From Pempheris klunzingeri (Eukaryota > Chordata > Actinopteri > Acropomatiformes > Pempheridae): a stretch of 64,000 nucleotides of DNA. Positions 10,798 through 21,780 of this stretch are shown here, in pieces. The notes under the pieces were generated by a model. The model did no database searches. It worked only from the letters and a program-made list of their open reading frames with translations, and was not told where the DNA came from. Positions within the stretch are counted from its first letter, which is position 1; every line of letters starts with the position of its first letter. The position numbers were made by a program, and so were the translations under genes. The stretch spans positions 15,199,644 to 15,263,643 of the forward strand of contig NC_092034.1 of the NCBI RefSeq assembly GCF_042242105.1. The letters are read 5' to 3'.

Positions 10798-12915
10798 CAA
10801 ACAAATAAGAGCAAATGTAAAAAGGTAAAGTTGGTTCTCAGGTTCTCCAGGTGCAGGTTCGAACAGCAGTCCTCTGTCACTGCCTGTGATAATCTCCCTG
10901 GCTGTGGCGGCTCCATTGCTCCTCATCACTGTCATCTGTCTCTGCACTCTGCGAAGGAGACAAGGTACAGAGATAAGCAACTACAGTATAATTTACGTGT
11001 CAGACACTCAGGCGATGCATCGTGCCAGATTTAATGCTCCATTCACCTAAATGACAAACGCCATATGTTCTTACTTCCTCAGTTTGAGGTGAGGTAAAGA
11101 ATACAGGGGAACAGAATGTTATTTGTGGTACGCACGGCATTAAGAAAATCAAAACAAGGGCTAATCCCACAAATGATGTTTCTCAGGATAGTCCACAGAG
11201 CATGCTGGCAAAAGTTTTCATAGTGATGTCTGTGAATTATTCAGCAGCTACGACATTATTTCTTGAAAGAGATGATCGCTGTTAATTTGAGATGTTGAGT
11301 AATTTATGTAATTAAATGTGATTCATTTATTGTATTTTTTCCATTTTGCTCTGAATGTCTACATAGCTAAACACCACTAGAACTGTGAGTGAGAAAATCT
11401 GTATTTTTGTTATTTGCGAAAACTGAGCCTTACTGCTGTAGACCATACTGTCGTCGCACTTTTTGTTCTAGGACACCAGGTACAAATGATAGTGATGATA
11501 GCTCATTACAGAGCGGACTCTCAGTCAAGCCTCATTAGGGAACTAATGCTGAACCTTACAAAGCTTAAAACACTACATTGACTTGTATGTGTCTAAATTG
11601 TATCCACTGCCAACGTAAAACTATTGATTAGAGCAGCTTTAATCTCAGCACAGGAGAGCAGAAACAGTCTTTCCATTTAACCCTGGTTAAGAGCGTAGCG
11701 GCTGAATTCTGAACATGATGGAAAAGATAGAGAATCGTTTGACAGGAAAGAATGCAGATGCAGAAAAAGCATCAAGCAATAACACCGATAACCATTTCTA
11801 GAAAAACATGCTGCTACACACTCATCAGTTTGCATGTAGATGTTTTGATTATATATGACATTCGGCATGAAGGAACCTGGTTTTATTTCGCCCTGTATAC
11901 ATGATTCTGATATTTTCCAGCTCTCTGAGTGTCTAATGTGATATGTTTTTGACTCTTCCATAGTCACCAAACCTTATATAAACATTATATAAATTTTTAT
12001 CAACTGTCTACTACTACTACTACTGCGTAGCACAAGTTGTGGGAAACAACTTGATGTTTGATGTTTACACAGGCAACACATAGGTCTAACCTTCAATGAT
12101 GTTGACAGTAAGGCGTATCTTTATACAGGTAGGCTCACGAGGTTTTAACACAAGATATGTATGCTTTCAGTGAGAAATGTATGGGGCCAAGAATTCCACC
12201 CTGTGGCACACCATAGATGATGTCTGCTGAGAATGATGTAGAACTGTTTGTTGCAATAGGGTTGGCTCTACGGATGGTTTACATGATGATAAAATATATC
12301 AATGGTTTCCAGTCCAAAGGCTTCCTGTACCAGTGGCAAAGGTTAGGTTGATGTTTAAGAAAATGGAAGATAGTGTAGGAGTAGTGTTAGTAGTAGTGTT
12401 AGCCTTGTAGTCATAGTAATAGCAGTAGTAGCAGCCTACTTGAAGCAGAGCGCGGGAGTTGCTGGTCTAATGCGTATGTTCTAATGCTGTTTGCTTGTGC
12501 TATTGTGAGAGTTTAATGTTTTAAAGAGTTAACGGCAAATTTATAGCAACTAGACAAGGATCTCCTGAGTACTGTGATGTAAAATGATTGTTTTTGTCAA
12601 TGGAGTCTGGTGACTTTATACTGAGGGATGTAACAGCCGTTTCTGGTTTATCGAAATGGATCTTACAGGTCTATCTCTGTAGGGATCCTTTCCATAATGT
12701 TGTCAGATGTAGTTTCATGGGCAGCCCCAAAGGGTTATGTCTGTATTTGTATAGTGCTTTTCTAGTTATTTCAACTACTCAAAGCACTTTACATGACATC
12801 CTCATTCACACATCATTCATACAGGAGGAATGTAATTTGGAGGAGACTATTCTTTCATACTCAAAATAAAGCTGTATTTTCATCACAGTACTTTGTGCAA
12901 CAATGTTATTAATCA

Positions 12916-12960
<45 letters not shown>

Positions 12961-13840
12961 TTGTGCGTGTGTGTGGCCCACAGTTTCGGCACAAGCAGCC
13001 AGGGTGATCTATGAGGTTCCGCACACTGACTCTGAAGAGGCAGAAATGGACAAACACAGCACCAGCTCCTCCAGAGGCTCTTCTCAGTGGGTGAGTCTAA
13101 TGGCATCAAGAGTCGCTCAAGATTCGCGTTTTATGTGGCCTTTATAGAACATGCATGAGCTGAAGTGTGAATGATGGTGGATGATGTGTTGAATGCTGCG
13201 GTGGTGTGGTGAAATATGCATGTGTAGAAAGCCCCAAATTACAGATCCTATGTTGGTTACCAGTGTGATTATAACGGTATAATGGTACGCAGCATGTGTG
13301 ACCTTTCCACTTAGTGTAACAGTGTTCTTAAAGGCTGTACTTTTCAGTGTTGTATTAGACTGCAGGCCAACTGTGATACGCCTGCATCTTTCATATAAGC
13401 CTATAAACAGTAGATGTTTAATTTGGGTAAGATTTATTACACAACTGTTGTACTGGATCACATTGTACCATGAAAAGACATTTCTGTACACTCTGGCCAC
13501 TCAGTTTGAAGTATAATGTCCAAGTTCGAACTTATTACAGCTTCCACTTCCTGCATTTTGAAACATTATTATGAAATCTAACTGACATCCTGTGTCTGAC
13601 TTATTGCGCCCATGGCTCACGCCTACTGATGATTTTCTGTTGACCTTTAAGCATCAAAAACCTGAATGCTCTTTAATCTTACCCTTATGTGATGCAGGCT
13701 GCTACGCTGCTACACTGCACTTCTACATTACAATGTGTGTTTGCAATCATTGTTTTTATCTCTCTCTCTTTCAGTGTCAGGTACCAGTGTACGAGTCCTT
13801 TGATTACTTTGAACGTGTGGAGAACAAAGAAAGTGGCTGA
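9865..13840 (+). CDS. Single V-type Ig-domain membrane receptor, copy B (tyrosine-bearing tail)
   Basis: Five exons join in phase: 9865-9922, 10251-10589, 10842-10964, 12984-13090 and 13775-13840 (stop TGA), giving 230 residues. Leader and V domain match copy A except for 11 residues, and all four glycosylation sequons and the GSGTVITV end are kept. The third exon encodes a short Gly/Ser stalk and an uncharged membrane helix (LPVIISLAVAAPLLLITVIC) followed by the stop-transfer RRRQ. The two last exons encode a cytoplasmic tail with tyrosines at 13010 (VIYEVPH), 13790 (VPVYESF) and 13805 (FDYFERV) and a Ser-rich linker (KHSTSSSRGSSQW). None fits the exact ITIM or ITAM consensus. The tail suggests a directly signalling membrane receptor; ligand and partners are unknown. 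A polyadenylation signal lies at 14100. Confidence 0.82.
12741..12823. repeat. Interspersed repeat fragment (teleost GTATAGTGCTTTTCTAG type)
   Basis: The text GTATTTGTATAGTGCTTTTC, then CTACTCAAAGCACTTTACA and CATTCACACAT follows the pattern of a very common teleost dispersed repeat. It lies in the large intron between the membrane exon and tail exon of copy B. Family name not assigned. Confidence 0.6.
12918..12959. repeat. (TG)n microsatellite in copy B intron
   Basis: About 42 bp of TG, ending about 25 bp before the acceptor of the exon at 12984. The TG-rich tract stands where the polypyrimidine tract of that acceptor would be expected, so its length could affect splicing. Confidence 0.95.
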
Positions 13841-14099
13841 TGAGCATGTATATAATGTACATTCATTGACCTTTCATTACCTTTACCTCAGTTATGTAAA
13901 TGTTTTTATATTTTTCTATAAACTTTTATCCATCTTTGTTGTCTGAGTTCATTTCAGTGATGACAAAGTGCAAGTTCATTGATAGATGCTTTACTTGTAT
14001 TGTGAGAAAATTCTTTTGTTTTGGCTTGATCATGCTACCAGGTAGTCAGGTGTATACAGTCGTTCCAACAATGCAGTTTTCACAATGACTCGAGGGCAC

Positions 14100-14105
14100 A
14101 ATAAA
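14100..14105 (+). terminator. Polyadenylation signal AATAAA for Ig receptor copy B
   Basis: First AATAAA after the copy B stop codon, about 260 nt downstream. No transcript evidence. Confidence 0.5.
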
Positions 14106-16740
14106 CCCACTGAGTGGAAACTGTGCTGCTCAAGGGTCGCTGAATAGGTCAGTGACAGGAAGTGGAAACATCGCCTGTGACGGCTGAAATAGTTTCTGTC
14201 CTTGTGTGCGTTTTTATCACGTTTTTGCAAAAGAGACTGAATAACAACCCCTCGCTGTAAATACAATTTGTTTTTATCCTCTTATCACTCAGCTCTCAGT
14301 ATATGCTCATCTGCGTTTCAGGTTATGTGTTCATTTCAAAAAAAAAAAAAAAAAGTGGTGTAGTGCCTCAAATTGTCACGATGGCTCTTCAATGCAACTA
14401 ATAACAAAACCTTTTGTAACTTGCAGGCTACAGTAAATAGCTTTCAGTGTCTCGACGGCATCCTGCTCGGCCATAACAGTGCTGGCACAGAAACTAATCT
14501 GTAGGAACTGTTCACGCAACCCTGAGGTATCACACCCTCCCACTGGCTGCATGCTGAATTTGTGGTGTGTTCAAGCACAAGACGTTATATATATATATTA
14601 GAAACACGTTGGAAACAGTATAAAATGGTTATATGCAAAAAAACATAATAGAATAGAATTTCTTAATGGGAGCAGGAAAGTCGTTCCCTCCCAACTTTTA
14701 CTCCCAGAATGGTGTTCCCATGCATTCCCCCTACTTCCACCCCTGGTTAGCATGTACATTAATTAGCATGTACTGTAATTAGTTGGCAACTATCAGCCTT
14801 GTAGGATATACTAAGTAGACAGAAAATTAGGTCCCATATTTTTTTTGAAAAGCTTCTTTTTAACATAAATATGTGTCTCTATGTGAAAAGACAGTCCTCT
14901 CTGTTTTACCTGCTCCGTCTTTCAGTAAACGTGTGTGAAAACATGCTGTTTAGACTTTGCTCCCTTTATGATGTCGTAAGGGGATCTTCTGAACACGTGA
15001 CCCCCCCTCCAACCTTTCAGCAGGCCGACTGTAACCAACCCCTGAATCCACCTTACTGTCCCCCTTTTTTTTTCTCCCTCACTAACACCAGCTCCCGGTG
15101 ACACAGAGATGTCGAAGGCGAGAGCAAAGAACCTAAACTGTTATGTTCTTCTAAAGCGGAGCGCTCAAACATAGCTGCAGCAGCCATGTCTGCTGGTAGA
15201 AAAGTAATGTGATGTGTCTCCATGTAAACCTGTTCCAGTCAGATCTCCGAATACATGTGAGAACTTGAAAAAGACCTATATGGCAGAATATGGGACCTTT
15301 AAAACCTGTTACCCTGTAGTGGGGTGTTTGACACGTACTATTGTGATCTAAAAATGTCTGATCTGTTCTGATTGACCAGAATTATAAAAATGTTTGCTTG
15401 GGGTGAAACTAAGGTTTAGATGAAACATTCCCACAGACTGTGCCACTTTGCTAAGTGCAGTCTGTGAATTTAAACGTTTATTGGACTTGTACAAACATTT
15501 TAGTCATTCTGGGCAAATAGCAGGCATCTGTGGGGGAAAAAAAAGAAACCTTTTAACAAGCGTCGCACTACTGGATAACAGGTGAAAAACATGCACAGTG
15601 GATAGTAGTAAAAGCTACACAGTAAGGATGACTTAGTTGTTTCTTCAGCATAATTCATCGATGGTCATAAGGTGAACTTTATGACTAATACGTTGATAAA
15701 TACTAGACTGACTGGTGCCTATTTATTGGCAAGAAGGCAGTTGAACCGATGAGTCAGTCAGTTTCAAACTAATAAGAAGCATCAAAGGCCACAAAAACAC
15801 TTCATCGCTTATGGGAGCAAACAAACAGTCAGGCGAGGTTGGAGTGCCCCTTACCTGCAAACCAGCTGCTTACTCACTGGTACGAGGTGTTAACCACCAC
15901 ACAATGTAACTACAGTTTTCTCACACTTTCACACTGTGTCTTTCATTTGCAAACCAGCGCATTGCTTTAGCTATCATGTACATCAAGTAGATCATGACAC
16001 AATACTATTACTTACAAAAATCAACCATGTTTGGAAAGCAGTTGTGGTTAACACTGCTTTAGTTCCTGGAGCTTATTGAATGTATCCAACTGATTTCAAT
16101 TTATTTATTTTATTTGTATAGCCCAATATCACAACAGAGTGTCTCATAGTGCTTTACAAAGTTCACTGAAATAAACAAGTGTAAGCGAACAAACAATCTA
16201 ATAAAGAGTCCAGCAGTCGATGAGGCAGTAATATATCAAAGATACAGAATATGAATTTTTATTGTTGATCTTTTGCAGTCAGCGTGCTGCAGCTGGCTTT
16301 CAGCACTGGTTGCAGGAAACCAGACCAGGTCGGAGAACCACAAAAAACAAACAAATGCATGTACGCACTCTCATGTACTTCTATGCAGTGAACCTTCCTC
16401 TTGTGGCTTGTGTCCACCCTTATGCAGCAGCACGGACAACCACCAACCCCAACAGGTGCAGTGGGTTTCAGTAGCATCCAGCGATGATACTCAAAGTAAC
16501 AATAAGTTAATTGTGATTTACTTTGTGTCAGATCGAACGAATCGGTTCGGATCGGTTAGCTGCCTTTGTGCTTTAGTTCATGAAAACACCACCCATTAAC
16601 TCAATAGAGAAATGACTATAACTCTATGGTTTATGAGCGTTTATGTACACAGGGAGTTGTAGGGCTGAGGTAGTGTTGACACAGTTGGAGCCACCACCTT
16701 TATCAAACACTGAAGCCTGTATTCTTTGACCTTTTGAGCA
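14106..16740. other. Intergenic spacer without a supported gene
   Basis: No exon with splice sites and recognisable protein was found. The stretch contains an A-run near 14,338-14,354 and the repeat fragment at 16,098-16,250. Confidence 0.55.
16098..16250. repeat. Interspersed repeat fragment (teleost TTTGTATAGCCCAATATCAC type)
   Basis: The segment starting with ATTTGTATAGCCCAATATCA and continuing with GTGCTTTACAAAGTTCA matches the pattern of a widespread teleost dispersed repeat that I recognise from other fish loci. Its class is not certain. Confidence 0.6.
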
Positions 16741-16781
16741 CTGTGTGTCTCGTCATTTGTCCCAAGCCTTTTTTCAAAACG

Positions 16782-16788
16782 TATAAAA
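16782..16788 (+). promoter_or_regulatory. TATA box of the S100 gene
   Basis: TATAAAA sits about 100 nt upstream of the S100 start codon, inside CGTATAAAAAGAATCC. Transcription would begin near 16,812. S100 genes often have a short non-coding first exon, so a small 5' UTR intron between here and the ATG remains possible (CCACTTTAG|CAGCAACC is an acceptor-like site). Confidence 0.6.
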
Positions 16789-16889
16789 AGAATCCCCTTT
16801 TCCGATCCTGACTCACCTTCCTCACTGTCGACCGGTATTAGTCTTCCATTCTGTCCTTCACTGCATCAAACGCCACTTTAGCAGCAACC

Positions 16890-17674
16890 ATGACCCAGCT
16901 AGAGACAGCCATGGCCATCCTGATCAAGACCTTTGATACATATGCTGCTGGCGAAGGCAAGAAGGACACCCTGACCAAAGCGGAGGCCAAGGCTTTGCTG
17001 GAGAAGGAGCTGCCTGGACTGCTGAAGGTACCGTGCGGCCCTGGGGAGGGATAACTGTGCTGAGCGGGGCGGTGGCAGCACTGAGGCCTCCTTAATGCTC
17101 ATACTAATATTTGTCCACTATTCCTGTAATATATACATACAAAAGAGGCCACCAACATCATAACACCCATTTTCTGGACTTAGCTGATGCTAAAACAGGC
17201 ATTTCAATTTTATGTCTGACTTTTGTTGTCTTTATGGCCCAGAAATATTTGTGGTTAACCAACCACAACTTTCAAACTGGTGATATTTAGTAGCTGTGCA
17301 TTTTGGATGTTTTGTTAAGGTGAGTTTTGCATTTTTGAGCAAGTCCCTCCTGTCATTGTGCACTGCCTCTACATTACGTTTGCCTTGAGTGTAAAACATA
17401 CATGCTGGATAGTAAAAGTCTGCTGAATATGGCTGGAAAAAGGCTGATCAGCGTCCCCAGAGGCATACCGTAGTATGATGTAGTACTCTAACAGTATCTG
17501 ACAACGTTAAAGCTGCTCTGTTGGTCCGTGCAGATGACGAAGAACCAAGATGAGGTGGACAAGCTGCTAAAGGGGCTGGATTTTAACGGAGACTCTGAGG
17601 TCGACTTCAGCGAGTTCGTGGTGCTGGTGGCTGCTCTCACCTGCGCCTGCCACAACCGCTGCCCCAAGAAGTGA
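16890..17674 (+). CDS. S100 family EF-hand calcium-binding protein (S100P/S100A1-like)
   Basis: Two coding exons, 16890-17027 and 17534-17674, give 92 residues, the usual S100 length. The start [15 protein letters not shown] is the classic helix I opening. Residues about 20-34 form the S100-type 14-residue pseudo-EF loop ([13 protein letters not shown]), and the intron falls directly after it, as in other S100 genes. The second exon carries a complete canonical EF loop, [12 protein letters not shown], with Asp, Asn, Asp, Glu, Asp and Glu at the coordinating positions. It then runs into helix IV ([13 protein letters not shown]). S100 proteins are small homodimers that expose a target-binding surface when calcium binds. 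MT.LETAM, LPG.L and VDFSEF resemble human S100P most, but fish S100 genes do not map one to one, so no symbol is given. The tail carries three cysteines ([11 protein letters not shown]). Confidence 0.93.
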
Positions 17675-17759
17675 GCTGGCCGGCTGCACCCTAGGGTGGG
17701 GCCAGATGGCTCCAACAATGAAATGAAATCCCTGTAGTGACTGTTTTCTTTAACGACTG

Positions 17760-17765
17760 AATAAA
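17760..17765 (+). terminator. Polyadenylation signal AATAAA of the S100 gene
   Basis: The motif GACTGAATAAAAGG lies 86 nt after the stop codon, giving a short 3' UTR. Confidence 0.75.
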
Positions 17766-20700
17766 AGGATTTATTTACCTGTATGTGGCTCGTGCACGTG
17801 TATTGAAATCCCAACCAGGGACGGTGGAGTGAACAGAACAGACGGCTCAGGCCAGTGTGTGAAATGGAAAGAAGATGGTCAGGAAAATAGAATATAATTA
17901 CAAAAAATACAAGTTGTCCTTCAAGTTGTGAAGTTGAAGAATTTTCTATATTGCTTGCTCTTCTTTAGTTCCTTAAAATGTAGAGAAAGAAATTGGATTT
18001 TCCCCGTGTGTGACATACATACAACACAAAAACATGATAAAAAAGATACAGAGCAGCAACAAAACACTGAGGAGTGAAAAACGTTTCCAATATAACTCGC
18101 TTATGTAATTTAAAGAATATAAAAATACCAAAAGATCAGTAGATTTGTCTCAAAAGATACAAACGTATTACAAACTGCACTGTAATTTGAGTGTGTGTAC
18201 AGATTTATGTGCTGAGATAGAGCACCAGACTTCCTGTCTAACGAGGACAAGGCATGTACGCATGCATGTGAAACTACAAGTTCTCAGTGTGCTCCGTCTT
18301 CTGAGAATTCTTTATTTTCATCTGTCAGATGAGAAAATAGTTCCGGTTTGATGAAACCATTCCAAGCTTAAAACCAAAACATGCATAGATAAATTCCGGA
18401 CGCTCGCAGCAGGAGAGCATGCTCACCAGATCTCAAGCGAGCGGTCAGAGCGGTGGCTTCGTATGTGATGCAACAGCCACATCCTGCAACTGAATTAGTG
18501 GTCACACTAAGGGCCATTTCTGATTTGAGTGGGTGCTTAAAAGTCAGCGGAAAAACAAGTGCAGGGTGCACATGGAGATGACAACAAATTCAAGCAGAGG
18601 AGAAACTGTTGGATTACACAACAGCTCTGCAATGCAAACTGATATTTGACACTTTGGCTTCCATTGGTGTGGCAGGACAGGAACAACAGAAGGGCTTGGA
18701 GATCCAAAGACTCTGGAGGGGAAACTTTTAGAACCAGCTATTTTGTTAATCCTCTGATCGAAGGCATCAAGCTGCTTCTTAATCCACCTCTGTGACACTT
18801 TCTGTCTTTAGATCAGGTCAACCCCCTTTTAGCCCACCAGGGAGCACTGGCCGAGTGACACACTTTCCCCAGCCGGGACGGTTGTGTAATTACAGAATGC
18901 CTGTGTTGCCCTCTAGCGGCCGACATGCTCACATTTCATTAACCGTGCATTGAAGCATTGAAGCAGAACAGGCGCTTGTGCATCACTATCAGCAGCACCA
19001 TCACAAGTCGCCCCTGCCATCATGGATGAGCCGTCGTGTCTGCATTCACAATCTCCCTTTTCTGTGTGACTGCAGTTGATTCGGCCGCGCACGCCGAGTC
19101 CAAGGCCTCACAGTGCTGTTTGTGAAATGTGGCGGGCCTGTAATCGGCTTGCAAGGTCATTAAGCTCAGACTCTCCCCTCTCCACTTCCTCTCTCTCTCT
19201 CTCTCTCACTCACTCTCTCTCTCTCCCTCTCTCTGTCCGAGGCATTATGAAGGCTTATGGGGATTAGGTGTCCGTGGTGGAGGAGGATGTAGCTCTGGAG
19301 TCAGGAGATACAGGTGGGAAGTGTGGCGGGGTGAGGAGTTTACTGCAGTTTGCAGTGCATGTGTTACAGTATATCCTTATATGTGTGATCTTGTGGTATA
19401 CACTATAATCAACTGCTATTCTACTACGTCTTTATAAGCAAGTTCTACCCTCAGATGTGGGCCATGAGATATGGTCAAAAGCTCTGGGAATTACTAAGTA
19501 AATGGACCCCAGTACAAGAAACGAGTCTAAAATGATTCCCCATGCTCATGCGAAAGTCTTCCCATAGGCACCAATCTCAAACCATGTCTTCATGCAAGAT
19601 ATTTGTGGTCAGAGGAGTTTTACACCGAACACTCACACATACTCTGCTGAGTTTGGCCCACGTGAGGAGGTAGAGCACTTATGAATACCTCATTCTGTTT
19701 TAAAGCCACACATCTTGGGTCATATGAGCTGCCAGGTTGTCCAGCTCATCTCGTGGCCTGACTTACAGCCGCAGAAACATGATCAATACACTGCAGCTCT
19801 TTGTCCATGAACTTAAACCGAGTGTGTTTTCTTGTCCCCGTAGGCATCATGGGGCGTCACTGGTTTTTACTGAGGGGCTAAAGTACGTCTGCTAGCACTG
19901 AGAGGCTACTTGACACATGACTGTCTGACTCGTGGGTTGTTTGAATATTGATTATGTCATCTTTCAACTTGTGATTTGTCCTTTAACTCTCACATAAAAC
20001 AAATTTCCAGGACTGCTTTTTTCCATCTACGTAATATTACTAAAATCAGGCCCATCTTGTCTGGCACCATGAATCACTGCTGCGGAGTGTCAGCCACTGT
20101 CACTTTTTACTAATATTACTAATATTAACTTTTTCACAGTTAACATATTGCTAATTACTAGTCATATTCCTATTGTCAGTATAGTTGCAGTTCACTGCAC
20201 TTTGTCTGTCATTATGTAATCCTAATCTTTACCAGATGAAAATTTAGAGAGAAAAACCAAACTCTATCATCAGGTGAATGAGTTGGTGTAAGCAATCAAA
20301 ACCATGTGAAACATCTCTTTATACGTTGAGTGAGTCTTTAGTTGAGTTAGTTAGTCGAGTAATTAAACATGACTGTAATTACTTAAGCGTCCATTTGCCA
20401 AATGAGGTCATGGGTGCCTCATTTCCCTTTATTTTACAAGCTCTCTCCCAAGAACGACCTGTTGACTGTGTGTGTAGACTAGAGGTTTGTGCACTGGCCT
20501 ACAAATAGTCGTCAGGGCTTATAGAACATACCAGGGAGTTCCTCCCATACCACACATTCCTTTTAACTCAGTGTCACTGGGGTCATTCCTGTCAAACAGG
20601 ATGCTGATATCTGTCTGCTTTGAAGACTAAAGTCCTGTCTCCGCTAATGTCTGAACATTGAGCGACGCTGACTGTCGCCACCACCAGACCTTTATCAACA

Positions 20701-21419
20701 TTACCTAGAGGCTCTAAAAATCTGATAGTGAGGTGAAACTAAACAGAAAACAGCCCCCACTCACAGCAGACAGTGGTGTCGGCTCTGCCACCTTTGGCCT
20801 ACTCACATGATAAGCGTGCTTAAGCTACATTTATGCTTGACACAGTGTCCCTGCCACAAGGGTGTGCATGCTAAAAATGACGTCATCGTGTCTCTTGCTT
20901 CAAGTGTGAAAGCTCCACGAGTCTTTGCAGTGCTCGGTTGTGCACCCCTGAACTTTTTGAGTTTGTGAGCGCTGCACGGGTTGGAACGAACAAACACAAA
21001 CATAGCATAGAAGTGTAAATGAAACATCCACGTGGACTTATTCGAGCGAGCCATGTGCAAATTTGTCCACTTGCAGCAAAAAGAAGCAGACTTCTCTATG
21101 ATTAGATAATCTAGATCAGATCAGATGAAATATTTAATACAAGCATTCATTCCCAATAGAATACTTTGTAACATGAGCACAATTTAAATGTATATTGTTG
21201 CTACAATCATTTATATACTTCTGTATCATTGAAGTACAGCTTAGTGATTTTCTATGTTCTTACCACTACCTGTAGCAACACACCAATGAAGACACAAGCG
21301 TGTCGTCTTAGTGTTGAAGGTTGATGTTATTCTATATCTATTATTATTCTATATATTTATTTTCTTCTTGTCAACTCATCCAATGAAAAGACCCAAATAA
21401 ACAACGTTTTATTCCGTCT

Positions 21420-21780
21420 CTTAAAGGATAACTTGGGTATTTTTAAATGACATATTTTGGGTTTGAAATCACCAGTGGGTACAAAAGGTTTTTGGAGCCG
21501 GTCCAGCAGATCGCCTCAGCTGGCAGCTGTGAATGGGCTACAATGGCTGTAATGTAATCCTTTGGGGCAACCGAGCCCAATCAAAACACGTCCACTAAGA
21601 GCGCTGGTTTTTGCCACTGACCGGACCAGATTGTTGAAGTGTGTGACAGCGTTAGGGAGAGGATCCCAACAGAGAGAGACCTGTTACATCCTCACACAAG
21701 AGTCGCTGCTCTACCGCTGCCTCGATTGGTTAGTTGGTATTATTGTGGCTCTCAGTTCCAAGCCCACTAGCTTGAAGTGA
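21420..21780. mobile_element. Probable non-autonomous DNA-element repeat
   Basis: The segment starts with a TTAAAGGATAACTTGGGTAT-like end and includes TGTAATCCTTTGGGGCAA and GGTTTTTGCCACTGACCGG. I recognise this phrasing from abundant teleost dispersed repeats. Terminal inverted repeats and target-site duplications were not confirmed, so boundaries are approximate. Confidence 0.45.

Noticed and set aside
11463-11476. TAGGACACCAGGTACA in copy B intron, matching the end of the copy A membrane exon (GGACACCAGGTACA)
   Set aside because: Only 14 bases match, flanks do not align, and an 8-nt exon would break the phase; probably chance or an undetectable relic.
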